Assembly (NCBI GenBank): GCA_036023115.1
Contig: JAYKKT010000056.1
Coordinates: forward strand, 2,250,001-2,314,000
DNA length: 64,000 nt
Source: Brasenia schreberi
Taxonomy: Eukaryota > Streptophyta > Magnoliopsida > Nymphaeales > Cabombaceae
Reading direction: 5' to 3'
Numbering within the stretch: position 1 is the stretch's first letter; each line of letters starts with the position of its first letter. Of this stretch, positions 10,601 to 29,945 are shown piece by piece. Below the pieces are notes generated by a model, which made no database searches, was not told the DNA's origin, and saw only the letters and a program-made list of their open reading frames with translations. The position numbers were made by a program, and so were the translations under genes.

Positions 10601-13364
10601 GTTTAGGATTTGTGTAGCAGAACAAGACACTACATGTTGTTATTGTGAGTAGGGGTAAAGCATGCTCGTGGGGGTGTGGATTCACTTGGATAATCATGTT
10701 AAAGTTGTTGTAAGCTTTATGTTGTTGTTGTGTTGCTTGGCTGCATAAGTGCTCCAAAAGCATAAAAAATAGGGAATTGTTTGTCTACTGCAAAGGAAGA
10801 TAGAATTATTGTGGTGTTACTGTTGTCATAGACCTTGGAGAAGCAGTACAGGTTGGGAGCGAACCTCCCTTCTTGTTCATGTGTAATCAAACAATCATCA
10901 AGCCTTAGAGCTTCTTGTTGTGGAACCATTGTTGTTTAGGTGCTAGGGAGCAGACAGTTGATTGTGGTTGCTAGTTGTTGATGAGAGAAGCAATTTGTTC
11001 TCCCTAAGAACTAAACCTGAGTGGGAGGCATGCCTTCTATTGCTATAGGAGGGTGATTAACTCTTGCTATATAAAAGTCCCTAGTATCGTGTAGAAGAGG
11101 TTCCTGCTACTATGAGTGAAATATATTGTTGTGGAAATTCCTAGCTAAGATGGTGTTGCAGTGTAACCTCCAACATTAGTGGTATAGCAATTCTCCTCCA
11201 ACATGTTGTCGTGGAGCCCCTAGCATTGGTGCTACGAGGTACCAAAATTTGAAGTGTACAATTCTGTTGAGAGTAGGGTTAACAACTGAGTGTTGTTCCA
11301 ATATCAAAATGCTGCTATGGAGGTTGTGTGTGTGCAACTCTCAAGGAATGGTCCTAGTGACTATTATTGTGAACGAGTTGTTGTCATTAATACGTAATTA
11401 AGAGCATCTTGTTGTATGGGTCATGTTACAAATCTCACTTCCATCATTATGTTGTCATTGAAGGAGTGATTAGGAGGAACAAAAACATCTTCCAGAAATG
11501 AAGGAAGGTTCAAATTGAGATGGGTTCGGTGATATATCCGATGAAACAAGTGAGGTTTTAGTCTACCAGTAGAAACCTCCTTTTGAGGAGACGATCTAGA
11601 CAAGGCAATCACTTCAGACATGCACAATGGAGTTCAATCTCGTGTACGATAGAGTCAAAGCACTCAACAGAGAGTCATTGGAAGTGCAGAGAATGATGGA
11701 CATGAATGAAGTGTGAACGCTCCAAGAAGCATGCCATTGATGCGTATGCCAAAATGAAAACGCATTATAGTGGGCACTTAGATGCAGTGCTAGGTGCTAG
11801 GTTCCTACACGAATTCAACACATCCTAGAACCTAGAGGACAAGATCCCATTCAATTGGGGCGAGAATTATCATGGCATTAGGAGAATTGTAATAGCATCG
11901 AGAGCACTTGGTGCTCGTACAAAGGAAGACCTCGACACTATGGATGCTTAGCCTAACTCTTTAGGAGGTTTATGTATTGAGTGTCTATTGTAAAAAGTGG
12001 GCAATATGAATGCCGATAGTTGTGAGCTCCGTTAGAGAGGCTCATTGTGTGAGTCTAGGTAAACCTACCTTTCTATGAAAGAGGGGTTTATGAGTGTGTA
12101 TAGGAGTGGGCTTGGCTTGGTAGTGAATGGCCTGCTAGTCCTATGCGATAAGGGATTGGGTTGGATCCCGCCCAAGGTGCACTTAGTGTTTGAGTTGCCA
12201 CATCTTGTATTGTGCCTCATGAGTATACAAGGGAGTCAATGGGCATTGTGTAAAGGGGATTAGACTCAATGATAGCATAAGGGAGTTTGTGAGAGAGGAA
12301 GTTTCTATGCCATGTGAGTGTTGGAAGGTTGAGGGGAGGGAGAAGGTTGTTGTTTGGGATGCAACCTTGCTGGTCGACCACCTTGCCATCTCCATCATTG
12401 GGTGAACCGGGTGAAAGGTGCGTGACAGTTGTGCGGTCTCTCCTTGGTGGCTGTAGTAGCTAGATCCTTGCCACAACAAATCCCTATTGAGGGCCTTTGC
12501 AGAAATGTTGTAATCGGGTGAGTGCATTGTGTGTGTGTTTGCAAAAAAAATGAAAACCGATGGGTCACATGTCGTCGTAGGTTTCCAGTCCGGTAACGTA
12601 ACGCGCCCAACATTGTCAAACGTGGCAAATACCTCATTGTACTTAAAAGGTCCTACATCTCTCCCCTTTTACACGCAGCCAGTGCCCAATATTGAATATG
12701 AAGCACGTAAGAGAGACTTCGTGGGTAGACCTGACCCTTTCGGAATATACCTAACCAGTGGTTTCATTCCAACGAAACCTAGGACTCGAGCCGAACATAC
12801 TCCCTTTCGGTTTTGCTTCATATATCGGTTCCAGATCTAGTTTCACAGAAATTCTGGTTATTCTTTGCTCCCGGTTTCCTATGAAAGACTCATGGAACGA
12901 AGAAGAGATTATACCACCGTCAGAGAAAATGTCTTAGTACTCGGACCAAACTGGAGGAGTTCTAGGTAGGTTTTGGTTTCTTTCGGAGGTGGTTTGTATC
13001 CAATTCAGCAGATTGGACCGGGTCCAAACTGGCCACCTCTACTTATCAGAACCTTACTTGACAAATATACCAATAAGATCTTGTCAGGTGATGAGTAATA
13101 GAGTTCAACGGAAGGCAGGGTGCATGGATGAGACAAAGAAGAATATAGATATGAAGAAAACCCTGAAACAGAATGAATCATAAAACAAATTCTTTAGGTG
13201 CAATTTTCTTGTCACAGACTGCATGATTTTTCTCTTCTTTAAACAGGGAAACCATAAATTCATTTTCACCATATACAATTTATTTGATGGCTAAATGAGT
13301 CGAATATTAAATTAATAAATGATACGCATATCGTATTATGTGATTAATTCAGCATGACCTCAAC
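7601..13364. other. 5.8 kb of decayed intergenic sequence; no supportable gene
   Basis: Many short frames on both strands, none with recognisable domains or plausible codon structure. Some stretches recur in diverged form, for example the segment around 9268-9305 and again around 11168-11205. The texture is that of old retrotransposon sequence. I cannot assign a family. Confidence 0.4.
9282..9337. repeat. Perfect-stem hairpin (about 19-bp arms)
   Basis: GGTATAACAATTCTCCTCC at 9282-9300 is followed, after an 18-bp loop, by its reverse complement with one mismatch at 9319-9337. A related single arm occurs at about 11178-11200 without the partner. Confidence 0.8.
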
Positions 13365-13455
13365 ATATATATACATATATAGATATGACTCTTCACGTTA
13401 AACACCAACCCGGAGTTCAAAGGGGAAAAAAAGGAAGGATTAACCAGGATCACAT
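13365..13455. repeat. Left arm of an inverted repeat bracketing a flipped LINE segment
   Basis: About 90 bp including ACTCTTCACGTTAAACACCA and the A/G-rich AAGGAAGGATTAACCAGGA. It is the near-exact reverse complement of 14950-15035. Neither arm belongs to the LINE. Confidence 0.8.
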
Positions 13456-13514
13456 ATAATGATGGGATCTTACAAATGCTCGAACGTGACTTTTCAAGCA
13501 TGAGTATAATAATA

Positions 13515-14335
13515 TTTTCTAAAGAGATATTCTTTAGATAACTTTGGAAAAAGAGGTGTCTCATTAATATATCGATCTTATAAAAGATGTGTATGATAGT
13601 ACACAAACATGTGTTAAGATCCATGAAGGAATACCATATTTCTTTGAGATTAATGTCGGATTATATCAAGAATCAACTTTAAGTCTATATTTATTTGTAT
13701 TGGTCATTGACAAGCTAACAAAACATATTTAAGATGAAGTTTATTGGTTTATGTTATTCATGGATGACATTGGTGGATGAGTCCAAGAAAAAAGTTAATA
13801 GGAAATTGGAGCTTTGGAGAGAATCATTAGAAAGTACGGCTTTCAACTTAGTAAAAAAATATATAGAGAATGAAAGTTTGGTCATTTGGTTACTTCAAAT
13901 AACATAGAAATTAATATTATCACACATTATATCTTTTCTAAGAAAAAATTTAAATACTTAGGGTCATTTTTTTTAGAATGATGAAAAAATTGATAGAGAT
14001 GTTACATATAGAATTAATACAAGTTGGTTAAAATAAAGAGGCGCATCATGTATTTTATGTGACAAGAAGATACTATTAAAGTTGAAAGGTAAATATTATA
14101 GAGTAGCAATTCGACCTGCTATGCTTTATGGTTATGAGTGTTAGGCAATTAATTATCAATACATACAGAAGATGTTGATGACAGAAATGAAGATGGATGA
14201 GTGGTCACATAATGAAAGACTATACATAATGAGGTTATTAAAAACAAATAGAAAGTGACATCAATAAATAACAAAATAAGAAAAAATCGTTCAAAGTTGA
14301 TTTGGACACATAAAATGACACCAAAGAAAGACTAT
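13515..14335 (+). mobile_element. RTE-type LINE, 3' half of reverse transcriptase region (decayed)
   Basis: Nucleotide sequence aligns through its length with the better-preserved LINE at 44809-46385, but in the opposite orientation. It runs from the equivalent of the TLWRTLEKK region, through the segment encoding HEG..FFE.N.G, the FADD-equivalent (here damaged), and on to the RWFG-like segment. Stops and frameshifts are frequent, so it is non-functional. The matching 5' half lies at 15036-15960 on the minus strand. Confidence 0.75.
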
Positions 14336-14339
14336 ATAC

Positions 14340-14760
14340 CACTAGTACAAATCTAGTTATGAAAAATCCTATTTCCAACTATTCAAACAGCCCAAAAGAG
14401 AAAAAGCATTTTCGATGTTTTACTGTTGGAATTAGATAAAAAACGCTGGAAAAATTCGGTCGGGAAAAAGTTATCAAAAAAATAATAAAAATCCTCCAAG
14501 ATATGTGGAAAACTGGCAAAAATACTTAACAAGACTACTGAAACCATCGAAAAAAAGAATTACAGCAACTTTTAAGACTGCCAAAAATGTTTCATGTAAC
14601 AAATAATTTTCTGATACCAGAAAATTTCTTTCAAAAATAAGAAGGTTGTCGGAAAAAATCTTTTTTTGCGAAAGTTAGAACGGCCGAAAATGTCAGATTT
14701 GAATTCATTTATAAGATGATTCTGGTTACGCATCTAACAGTACAATTAAATATTCCCGAC
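14340..14760 (+). mobile_element. Possible CACTA-like terminal fragment
   Basis: The LINE homology at 14335 stops and the sequence CACTAGTACAAATCTAG begins. It is followed by several short words of the type ACTGCCAAAAATG and CGGAAAAAATC that recur imperfectly, like the subterminal repeats of CACTA transposons. No matching TAGTG end was found nearby, so this is a weak call. Confidence 0.3.
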
Positions 14761-14949
14761 GAGCCTGAGGGTACATGATCTAATTGTTGGAGACGGTTCT
14801 TTTGACCAATTCCGAAACAAAGGCTTGGGAGTCGGGATGGACGTCATAGCATTCATTCTACTTGACGACGTTTACTGGAACCCTTCAAATTCTTACGATC
14901 TTAGTCCAACAACTCTCTCTTGACAAATGATCAATATGCAGACCACCTG

Positions 14950-15035
14950 GTCCTGGTTAATCCTTCCTCTTTTTTCCCTTTGAACTCCGGGTTGGTGTTT
15001 AACGTGAAGAGTAATTTCTATATATCTATATATGT
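14950..15035. repeat. Right arm of the inverted repeat matching 13365-13455
   Basis: It contains TCCTGGTTAATCCTTCCT and TGGTGTTTAACGTGAAGAGT, the reverse complement of the left arm with few differences. Confidence 0.8.
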
Positions 15036-15960
15036 AATAGACGAATAACCTCAATAGTAGATCTTTTCAGCATGAATCAAAGTTGGTTTTTTATTGTATT
15101 CCACATTTGTCTCAACCTACCTTCAATAATTCTTTTTCATAATTTCATATTATGACTAATCAATTTATACTTTGATAATTTATAAAATTCTCAATGTCTC
15201 CCTTGTTGTTGAATATGGGTATAATTATAATTTTTCGTCATTTTTAATGTCTTTTAATTTTTTATATTTCATTAAATAATCTTTTAACCCATTTCTCCTA
15301 AGATTTTTCATATTTCTATAGAAATAGTCTCATCCTATAGATTTACCAATCCTTGTAAGTTTAAGAGGTTTTTTTACTTCATTCTTTTGATATTATTTTT
15401 ATATCATCCTATAGAAAACATTAGTAGAAAATGCAGTTTATATACCCTTTTGATTTGGTTAGCTCTCCTAAACTAATATTAACACCTATATTTTCATTAA
15501 AATGCTTATAAAATAAATTTTTCATCTATTTTTATATCATCACTTATCACTAGAATCTTTTCGTCCTCATCTTCGATGCATCTAACAAAAGTAAGATCCT
15601 TCATTTTCTTATCTCTAGCCTTAGCTATCCTAAAAATATTTTTTCACCTTCTTTTGAGTTGAGCTTTTATATAAATCCTTCTAAATTTTAACTTTTGTTT
15701 TACTAATGACTTTTTTTGTTTTCTTATAAGCCTCCTAAGTTTCATTAGTCTTATTATAATAATGTAATTTGTAACATATAATCTTTGTCTTGATCTTATC
15801 TTACACCACTTCACTCTATGTTCAAGCTTCTTTTGTGCTGGTATGCCTTCGTTAGATTCACCTAACATATCTTTTGCTATCATAAGATGCATCTATATAC
15901 CCTTTGTCTTGTTTCACATATCATAAGATGCATCCATATAATTTCAAGCATCTACTTGAA
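15036..15960 (-). mobile_element. RTE-type LINE, 5' part of reverse transcriptase region (decayed)
   Basis: On the minus strand this matches the upstream part of the LINE at 45950-46385 and extends further 5' than that copy. The match covers the reverse-transcriptase segment with W..ST..PIYKNK and NYRGIKL equivalents and stops near the FGFM..RSTIEA position. The frame is broken. A short open frame (15644-15892, minus) rich in Arg/Lys lies in the extension. The 3' half of the same element is at 13515-14335 in the other orientation. Confidence 0.7.
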
Positions 15961-16820
15961 GAAATTTTTATTTAAATATATTTTTTCTCATTTTTATTAG
16001 TATGAATAACTTTGAAAAGATGGAATTTATGTACGCATTTGGCAAGTGAAGAATTATCAAGCAATGAAGAATGATGTAAGGCATCATAATGTTTCTTCGA
16101 ACACAAAATGTGAACATGACAGGAAATCAACCAAAATGATGTGCATGTAGATCACCAACCCCATTTAGTGTGCGGGAAGGCCTAGTATTGGTTAATTTTG
16201 GTATATTCTTATTACTTTCATCAGGAAGCTTCTTCTTGAGCCTTCAAATAAGACAAGGCCTCCTTGCAAATCAAAGTCTTTTCTATGCCTTCACCAACTA
16301 TTGTGACCTTGATGACGCTAGCACGCATTTTAGGGATGCTAATAGTCGCACGTAACCTACCAAATTAATTCAATTATTTTGGTTGATTTGCTCTTGGTCA
16401 TATGTATGGCAATAATTAAATGTGTTGATGACATTAGATTTTTATACGCGTATATTTAATTTACCCTCCACATAGAAAAGTATATAGGCAAAGAAACTTG
16501 CACCGGACTTCCCAAGAAGAAGATGGTATATTGTATACTATACTTTTTTCACATTCATAATTGACCGGAACCTAACAAAAAAGATGAATCCCCAAAATTC
16601 CTGGCCATCTGACTTGACCTAATGGGTTGTGATCTAGCCCCTCTCAACAGATGTGAGTCAAGTTTGATCTTCAAGGAAACAACATTAACAGATGTGCTAT
16701 TTTCATAAGTATGATACGACATGCCAGGATTATTTTAAATCGACCGGCGAAATTTCTTTCAACGAGCACCTTATTCTGTTGACAAAATCAAGGAAGCCTC
16801 AGCAAGGCATCCATAACGTT
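15961..16820. other. Upstream region of the carbonic anhydrase gene; no gene seen
   Basis: About 860 bp without a credible reading frame or repeat. It presumably includes the proximal regulatory region of the gene that starts at 16911. I recognise no specific cis element apart from the TATA motif. Confidence 0.5.
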
Positions 16821-16824
16821 CTTC

Positions 16825-16833
16825 TATTTATAT
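16825..16833 (+). promoter_or_regulatory. TATA box candidate for the carbonic anhydrase gene
   Basis: TATTTATAT lies 78-86 bp upstream of the ATG at 16911. That would place transcription start near 16855-16860 and give a leader of about 50 bp. The choice is by motif and distance only. Confidence 0.5.
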
Positions 16834-16910
16834 GCGACCGTTTGCGCTCCCTGTATCTCACACTCAACGTAAAAAGAGTCGAGTGCTGTTGAGTCTGAGA
16901 AATAGAAACA

Positions 16911-23499
<6,589 letters not shown>

Positions 23500-24130
23500 G
23501 CATCCTTTCAATCTCTCCATCAACATGAAACTTAACAATGTAGATCCACTTACATCCAATTGGATTTATTTCTTAAGGTAATTCTACTAGGTCCCAAGTA
23601 TTTTTCTTTTCTAGAAAATCCATCTCATCATGCAATATTTATTTCCACCTTGGTATATGAATGGCCTCATCTATATTTCTATGTACAAGATGTGACTCAT
23701 CATTGCTAGCTCATATAATTGATATGATTTATAAGTAAGAGGGTAAGGCATACACTCAACAATGGATGAGAAGTATGTATCATTTTTCTTTTCTTAAGGT
23801 GATGGGAAGATCTAGATGAGATGGTATGGGATGTAAGATTCCACGATTGGCCTGAGCAAGAAAAGATTCTTTGGAGGACTTTAGTGATTCCTTGAGGATC
23901 AAACATTACAATCCTTCTTTCTCCTCGGACATACATCTTCATTCCATTCATTTCATCTTTATTAACATCTTCCATGTTATCCTTTAGACTTGCAGGAAGA
24001 ACATGAATAGGTTGATTCTTAATTCCACTTAACTCCTGATTAGAAATAGAAATCAGGAATCGACTCATCTCATTATATAATGTTGACATCAAGAGTTACA
24101 TAAGTTTTCGTAGTGATGGGATTATAATGT
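23500..24130 (-). mobile_element. Copia retrotransposon remnant (integrase-RT linker and RT start)
   Basis: On the minus strand the translation around 23530-23660 reads PRWK*ILHDEMDFLEKKNTW then DLVELP and PIGCKWIY. This is the conserved beginning of Copia reverse transcriptase (PKW..AMDEE...L.KN.TW.LV.LP...KP..CKW). Upstream on the same strand, a 128-codon frame (23706-24092) lies where the hydrophilic linker between integrase and RT is expected. Stops are present and the rest of the pol gene is unreadable, so it is a dead fragment. Confidence 0.75.
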
Positions 24131-24663
24131 TTATACCCATTTTTAGAAGAGATTGATTTTTCAATGATAGTTTACTAGCCTTGTCTTATCTTAGAGGCCC
24201 TCCCTCTCGGGAGACAAAAAGATATGCCGACGGTGATAACACAACTTAGTTGATTAGTCTTCTCTCAGTTATATACAACTAACTAAATAACGATGAAGTG
24301 TTAATATTGTGAAACAAATTTTAACTTCAATTATTGATGACACAATTAATAGAAGTCTTGGCCTCTTGGTAAATGTTAAATTAATATTATTAATTTCATG
24401 CATGATTGTTAAAGATGCAAAGAAATTAATGACTATACTTTTCTTTTTCTTGTAGACAGGGATGGCAGTTGTAGGTAAGGTAGAGTAACGCAAATCTTTA
24501 GATGAACAATGCTTCGTATTGAGCATGGAACCTTCAACATGAAGGTTCTTTTGAGCCAAACCCTAGTGAGGATTTGTCAAAAAAACTATTAAGGAGAACA
24601 TATCTCCTTTAACAAGATGCAACCAAGTAAATGCACATGACAAATTAAATATTTTTTATACCC

Positions 24664-24770
24664 ATGATGTTAGATCACTTAGTAGGGCTTTCTAGCGCCT
24701 TCTCACACTTAGTGAGTTTGACTCCCAGGGGGTGCATCCAAGTGTCTTTTAGGTTTCAACCTCCCATCAT
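24664..24770 (+). repeat. tRNA-derived SINE-like segment 1
   Basis: TTAGATCACTTAGTAGGG resembles a polymerase III A box. About 40 bp downstream GAGTTTGACTCCC resembles a B box. The two SINE-like segments are similar in layout and only about 220 bp apart. No tail or target duplication was identified. Confidence 0.3.
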
Positions 24771-24884
24771 AACAAAAGATAACAATACTAAAAAAAATTC
24801 TGGAACATTTGGCATATTATAGAAATTAGTAGAAGCCAATATTATCTCAATTGCCATTAAAGAACTTTCAATCATAGGCATGGA

Positions 24885-25000
24885 GTTAGAGGGTTAGCTC
24901 ACCTAGCAAGGGATTTGACTCACAAGATATAGGTCTTGAGTTCAATTCCCAAAGAATGCATACTTAGATTCATCTCCCCATTGTAACCAAGAAAATACTC
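24885..25000 (+). repeat. tRNA-derived SINE-like segment 2
   Basis: GGTTAGCTCACCTAGCAAGG (A-box-like) and TTGAGTTCAATTCCC (B-box-like) are spaced as in a tRNA head. Folding as a functional tRNA looks unlikely because the arms do not pair well, so a SINE head is the better reading. Confidence 0.4.
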
Positions 25001-26739
25001 AAAGGAAATGTACCTTTTAATGATGAGCTCCCTATGAAATGTATCACCAAATGCAAACCAAGCAAGATCTAGAAAACAAAATGAATGGAGATGTTTATAA
25101 GATTTATAGCTATAAAGATTTATGAGTAAGGAGTGAAAAACATGCCACTACTAATTGGTAGTCTTGGTTGTACTCATGTTAGGCTTGTGACCTTACTGAG
25201 TTGAACATGTTCCTCTTAGCTTAGCTCATGAAGCTATACAAAAATATGAGTTCTCCAGTTGTTCTTTGATTGTAACACAAATTCATGTCAACCTTATCTG
25301 TATTGCTTAATTCTTCAATGAATCATTTGTCAGCTCAATCTATATCCCTGAGCACTATCAAGGTAATGTTTTGAACATGACCCAAGGCTAGCATAAACAA
25401 GTTCCAACCTGGCTAAGTGTGGAAAAACATGCTTACTTGCTACTTTTGTAGTGGGTCACTCTGTCTTTGTGTCAAAAAGGTTGAGCTAAGATGACCCTGT
25501 TTGGCTCATTGAACATGAAATATATACATGTTGTTTCCAGGTTTAGTTCATGTTTTGCATATTATAGAACTAAACTACAATCAATAGTTCAAAGGCAGTG
25601 GTTCCAACTAGTTTCTTCAGCCCATTTATGAAATTCCACCTTATCTTCAAAATAAAAGTGAAGTCACACTAGAACTAGATACAATTTAGAGTTGAAACCA
25701 CAATCGGATCGAAATCATTTTGGAAGTGGAGAGGGGACAACTCGGTTCTAATTCTAGGTCCCAACGGAACTCGAACCACTAATTTGGAGCAAGTTGGACA
25801 AAACTATGCAAGTGTGCGTTAACCTTTCTCTCATTTAGGAATCAATATGTGCATGTAATTATGTAAATTTAAAGTCAACCACATTTTATTTGAAGGATTG
25901 ATACACTCTTTTTTGCATTTCCCAAAATATCCCTAGTAATTTTAAGTAGTTACTAAAATACCCTTTTAGATCAATCATCTCTCTCTTTCCTCCTATATTC
26001 ATCATCCCCTTTTGTATGTTCTTTGCTCCCCAGCCTATCCTAGCCAACCATTACTTGATCTATATCTATTTGCAACAAAAGAAAAGATCGAGATCCATCG
26101 AAAAGGAAGAGAAGAAGAATAAAATGAAAGAAAGAAGAAGGGATAGAGGAAATGGGAGGCTGATTCAAAGGGTGATTCATCGATTTGTCTAGTTATGTTA
26201 TTGATTTGGTTTTGGTTTTATTGTTTTTGGTTGGATTCTAGTTGGAAAACCCATTGGATTTTTTAGCTTGAGATGTGCTTGGGGCATGTCTTTTATTTTG
26301 ATTTGATTAACTAATTTTACTTTTTTTTCAAACATAGCTCATAGGGTATGAGTAGAAGAATATAATGTTACCACTTTATCTAGTAGATGCAACATCATAT
26401 TATATAAAGGACGATCCCGCATATGACAATGAGGAGAAGAAGACATTGTGACAGAAATAAATGTTTGCAGAAATCGATCATTTACATTATGCGAACAATA
26501 TATCAACCTTAGAGACTAAGATTGATATTGTAAAGAGTGAGGATGAGGGATCTCCTAATATACTAGGATTACTTTGTTGTTTTACATATCATTGCTTATA
26601 AGATATGACAAGAACATGTAATTCTAACTTTAGTAAAATTATTTATTCAATATCAATATTCACTATTTCATTTGACTATGTAAATGTAAATATTCAAACA
26701 ATACGAAAAGTGGTAATATCTCACACAAGATATAGTGTC

Positions 26740-27005
26740 GAAACAACATGGTTAGTGAAGAGGACGGATATAAGGCTTGTTAATTAGGTTGAGATTACAT
26801 ATAAGAGTGAGTGGATCAGACAAAAAGGTTTGTTGTTTGAAGTTATAGATGATGCATTGTTGTCTACTTTTATTAAGCATTGACAACTAGATAAATAACT
26901 TTCATATGCTATGGAGTGAAGTGACTATCAAGCTTCACGATGTTTATAAAATATTTGATCTTCCAATAGAGAAACAAGTTATTGCCTTGACACAAGAGAT
27001 GATGG
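26740..27005 (+). pseudogene. Plant mobile domain fragment in Mutator-like copy 2
   Basis: One frame reads NNFHMLWSEVTIKLHDVYKI then FDLP, the same motif as in copy 1. In-frame stops occur upstream in the aligned segment. The two copies keep the same amino-acid motif despite many nucleotide differences, which argues that the domain was under selection in the ancestral element before both copies decayed. Confidence 0.65.
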
Positions 27006-28299
27006 CTAGAAGCAAGAAAGATATTTTTAATGATATGTTGTGGATAAGCATCGATGAAGTAGTGCTATAGATTAAGTTTAGAGTCATTAAGTCTAAGGTA
27101 CTTCGAACTAATTTTTCACAAAGGAATCTAATGAAAATAAATCTTTATTATATTTTTGTATCAAATAGATTATACATTATATCAGAATAAATCTAGAGAT
27201 AAACTTACAATAATGATCATGCATCTATTGATACATGATATTTAAAAGGTTGATAGTTATCCTTTAAGTGCAACATTAGTCTATTTATACAGGCATCTTG
27301 GGTAGAAGTAAGTGAACATACTTTTTTTGCAATAAGAACTTGTATTATTGATGCTTGTTGTAATATCTTCCTTATAATCATTTTCTATAATTTAACAATT
27401 ATCTTAATTATATGCATGGATTTTTTAGTATTTCCTAACTTTAAGAGTTAGCATACAATCATAATGGCTGATAGAGAATCACGAGCAAGCTAATAGATGA
27501 AAAATGACTATCATAGGCAATCTCCTAGTGATCAACTTACTAAGTATCTTGAACAATTGGATTTGATGATGGCATAGTAGTTTCAAAACTAAACTATATT
27601 ATTTATTTTTAAATTAAACACAACCTTTCATGTTATACATTCTTATCTTTTATTTTATGTAATGCGAGTGTGACACACTAACACCAATTTTAATACATTC
27701 ATAATACGTACCATGGATATTGCTGGGTGACCCTATGTTGTTGGAGTTGTTAGAGACATACTAAGAGTGTTGCCAATGAGCAAATTGAGTGACCATATAT
27801 GAGGATGATGGTAAGGATGCATGATATTTTTAGATGGAGCTTATAGTTGAGATATTTTTTTATATTATTCATTACATGTATATATTGGTTCCAATTCTTA
27901 ACGCTTTTATGTCAATATCATTGTCAAGATAAAAAGATAGGATGTATCAAAGAGCCATCGACTATGTACATCAAAGAGCCACCCTCCTCTATGTCTAGTT
28001 TCTTCTAAATTAGATCAACTATTAATAAATGTATCAGTTCACAACATCTAAGGAAAAAACTGATCTAGTGAGCAAACAACAATCCATGTGAATGTCACAA
28101 TATACAACAAGTGATGGCTTGCTATTAACAATATAGCAAACAACAATCAAGTCAAGAGTGTATCATGATATTCTTCTCTAGAGGTTTTTGCTACAATATC
28201 TTCTGTCACGTTAATGTAATGCATAGTGATGGCTTGCGATTGTTAAAATGACCTCTTCAATTTTGTAATATGCAACTCTATTAACAAATGTAATTGTCT

Positions 28300-29945
28300 T
28301 TAAATTGTATCAAATCTCCCAATTGAGCTACTCATAATCTCTTTCAACCTTGCGTGAATACTTTCTACCTTACAACCATTAATAAACAATTATTATAATT
28401 TTCCAAAATAGTAAATGATATATATGTATTAACAACCAATTTTACATACCTATTAGTTATTTAAATACTATAATAAATCACTCTATTTGTTTATACTGAG
28501 ATAATTTTGTCCTTATATGAGTTAAACTACTGCTCATTAACATACGAGAATAGAATATAAATTTTTTCTTCCTAAATTCTATTACCTCAACTACTTCCTT
28601 ATAACTTGCTCACATTTGATGAATGAACGACCTTCTTTCATCTTACACCAAACACACTTATCATCTCTTTATTCTTTATCAATTTTATAATAAATAACTT
28701 AATATTTTTTGTTATATGTCATCTATATAAAAAGTGAGTCACACCTAGAAATATTATTTGAATGATATTCACCAACATCAAATTATAGTTACCACATATG
28801 ACGTGAAAAGTTGTTTGGAGTGAATAACTCTCTTACACATCTCAATACCTAAACAAAATTCTCTTTCTTTTCTACACTCATAAAAAAGAAAGCTATAGAA
28901 AAATTCTTAGAGGTTGATATGAACCCAACAACTTCAAGTAATGACATCTCATACTTGTAAAATACGAAATATATATAACCATTACATACTACATATGACA
29001 CAATATAAAAAAGTAAAACACTTATGTGTCTTATATGTGCTATCAAATTCTCATACATGTGGAAATACATATACTAATTGCTCTAAACGAGAATGTGCAA
29101 ATATAATATCACTAATAATATCCATATGAGAGATTTTATGAAGCCATGCATGATATTAGTATATCTATATCATGCAGTAGTCATTATATAATACTTCAAG
29201 AACCCTATCTTCCTTCTTAATTTTTATCCATGTATTGTAAATATGCATTGTCATACTAACATTTACCTTATCAACTCGCTTCAAATGTGACAAAATACGC
29301 TTCGCTTTGCAATGACTTTTTATGAGGTCCTTTACTAGATTGTACTCAGGTCCACTCAATCTCCCTACAAAAGCATGCCCTTCAAGATAAAAGTTTAGAG
29401 GGTGATCATCTATCACATTAACTACATTCAACTTTCAATAACCATCGATTGCACCTACTTCTCTCAATAAAAATAAATAGTCTACCCTCTTACTACCCAT
29501 CTATCTACTATTTTTAACATCAATATTTTTAGTTATCTTATATTTATCACTCCTTTCACACTCAAGTTATACCATGCTTGTTACGCCTTTACACATCGAA
29601 CGAAGAATAACAATAACAATATTATGCTTTCTCTCAATATTTCTTATATACTCAATAAGTTTAGTACGACTACTAAATACATCCTCTGTCGCTTATGAGT
29701 AAATAAGTCTATCATCCTTGTAATCAATAAATGTTTCTTCTACTTCATCAACCAAATAATCAAATGATATATCATCTAGTGTACTATAATAACTTTCACT
29801 CTCCTTAGTCTTGGTACAATAGGTATTTTGATCAATCATCATTTTCTCAAAATCGATTCTAACTAAGTGTTTTCGCTCGAGTTGTTTACCATTCTTTAAT
29901 ACACAAATAAGGATATAAGGTTTGAAGCATATATAATACATAGCA
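28300..29945 (-). pseudogene. MULE transposase, broken
   Basis: Several consecutive minus-strand segments match the MULE/FAR1-type transposase. An acidic N-terminal piece is at 29693-29941 (DDISFDYLVDEVEE). A DNA-binding-side piece is at 29165-29431 (EGHAFVGRLSGPEYNLVKDL). The core MULE domain is at 28849-29070 (MSLLEVVGFISTSKNFSIAF then FMSVEKKENF), followed by a segment near 28650-28760 reading like YR-HITKNIKLFI. These correspond in order to GH..GRLS, MPLLEI.G.TST..TFS.AF..., and RWHI.KN in plant MULE proteins. Several stops and frameshifts separate the pieces, so no full-length protein can be made. Confidence 0.75.

Larger units (their letters stand above)
24131..25984. other. 1.85 kb intergenic; SINE-like pieces only
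   Basis: No credible coding region. Two short tRNA-like segments are listed separately. The remainder is unassigned AT-rich sequence. Confidence 0.4.

Noticed and set aside
12183..12840. Overlapping frames of 80-114 codons on both strands
   Set aside because: No motif, no homology I recognise, and mutual overlap. They are probably chance frames in old repeats.
24885..25000. Functional tRNA gene
   Set aside because: A- and B-box-like words are present but I could not form consistent acceptor and anticodon stems. It is treated as a SINE-like segment.
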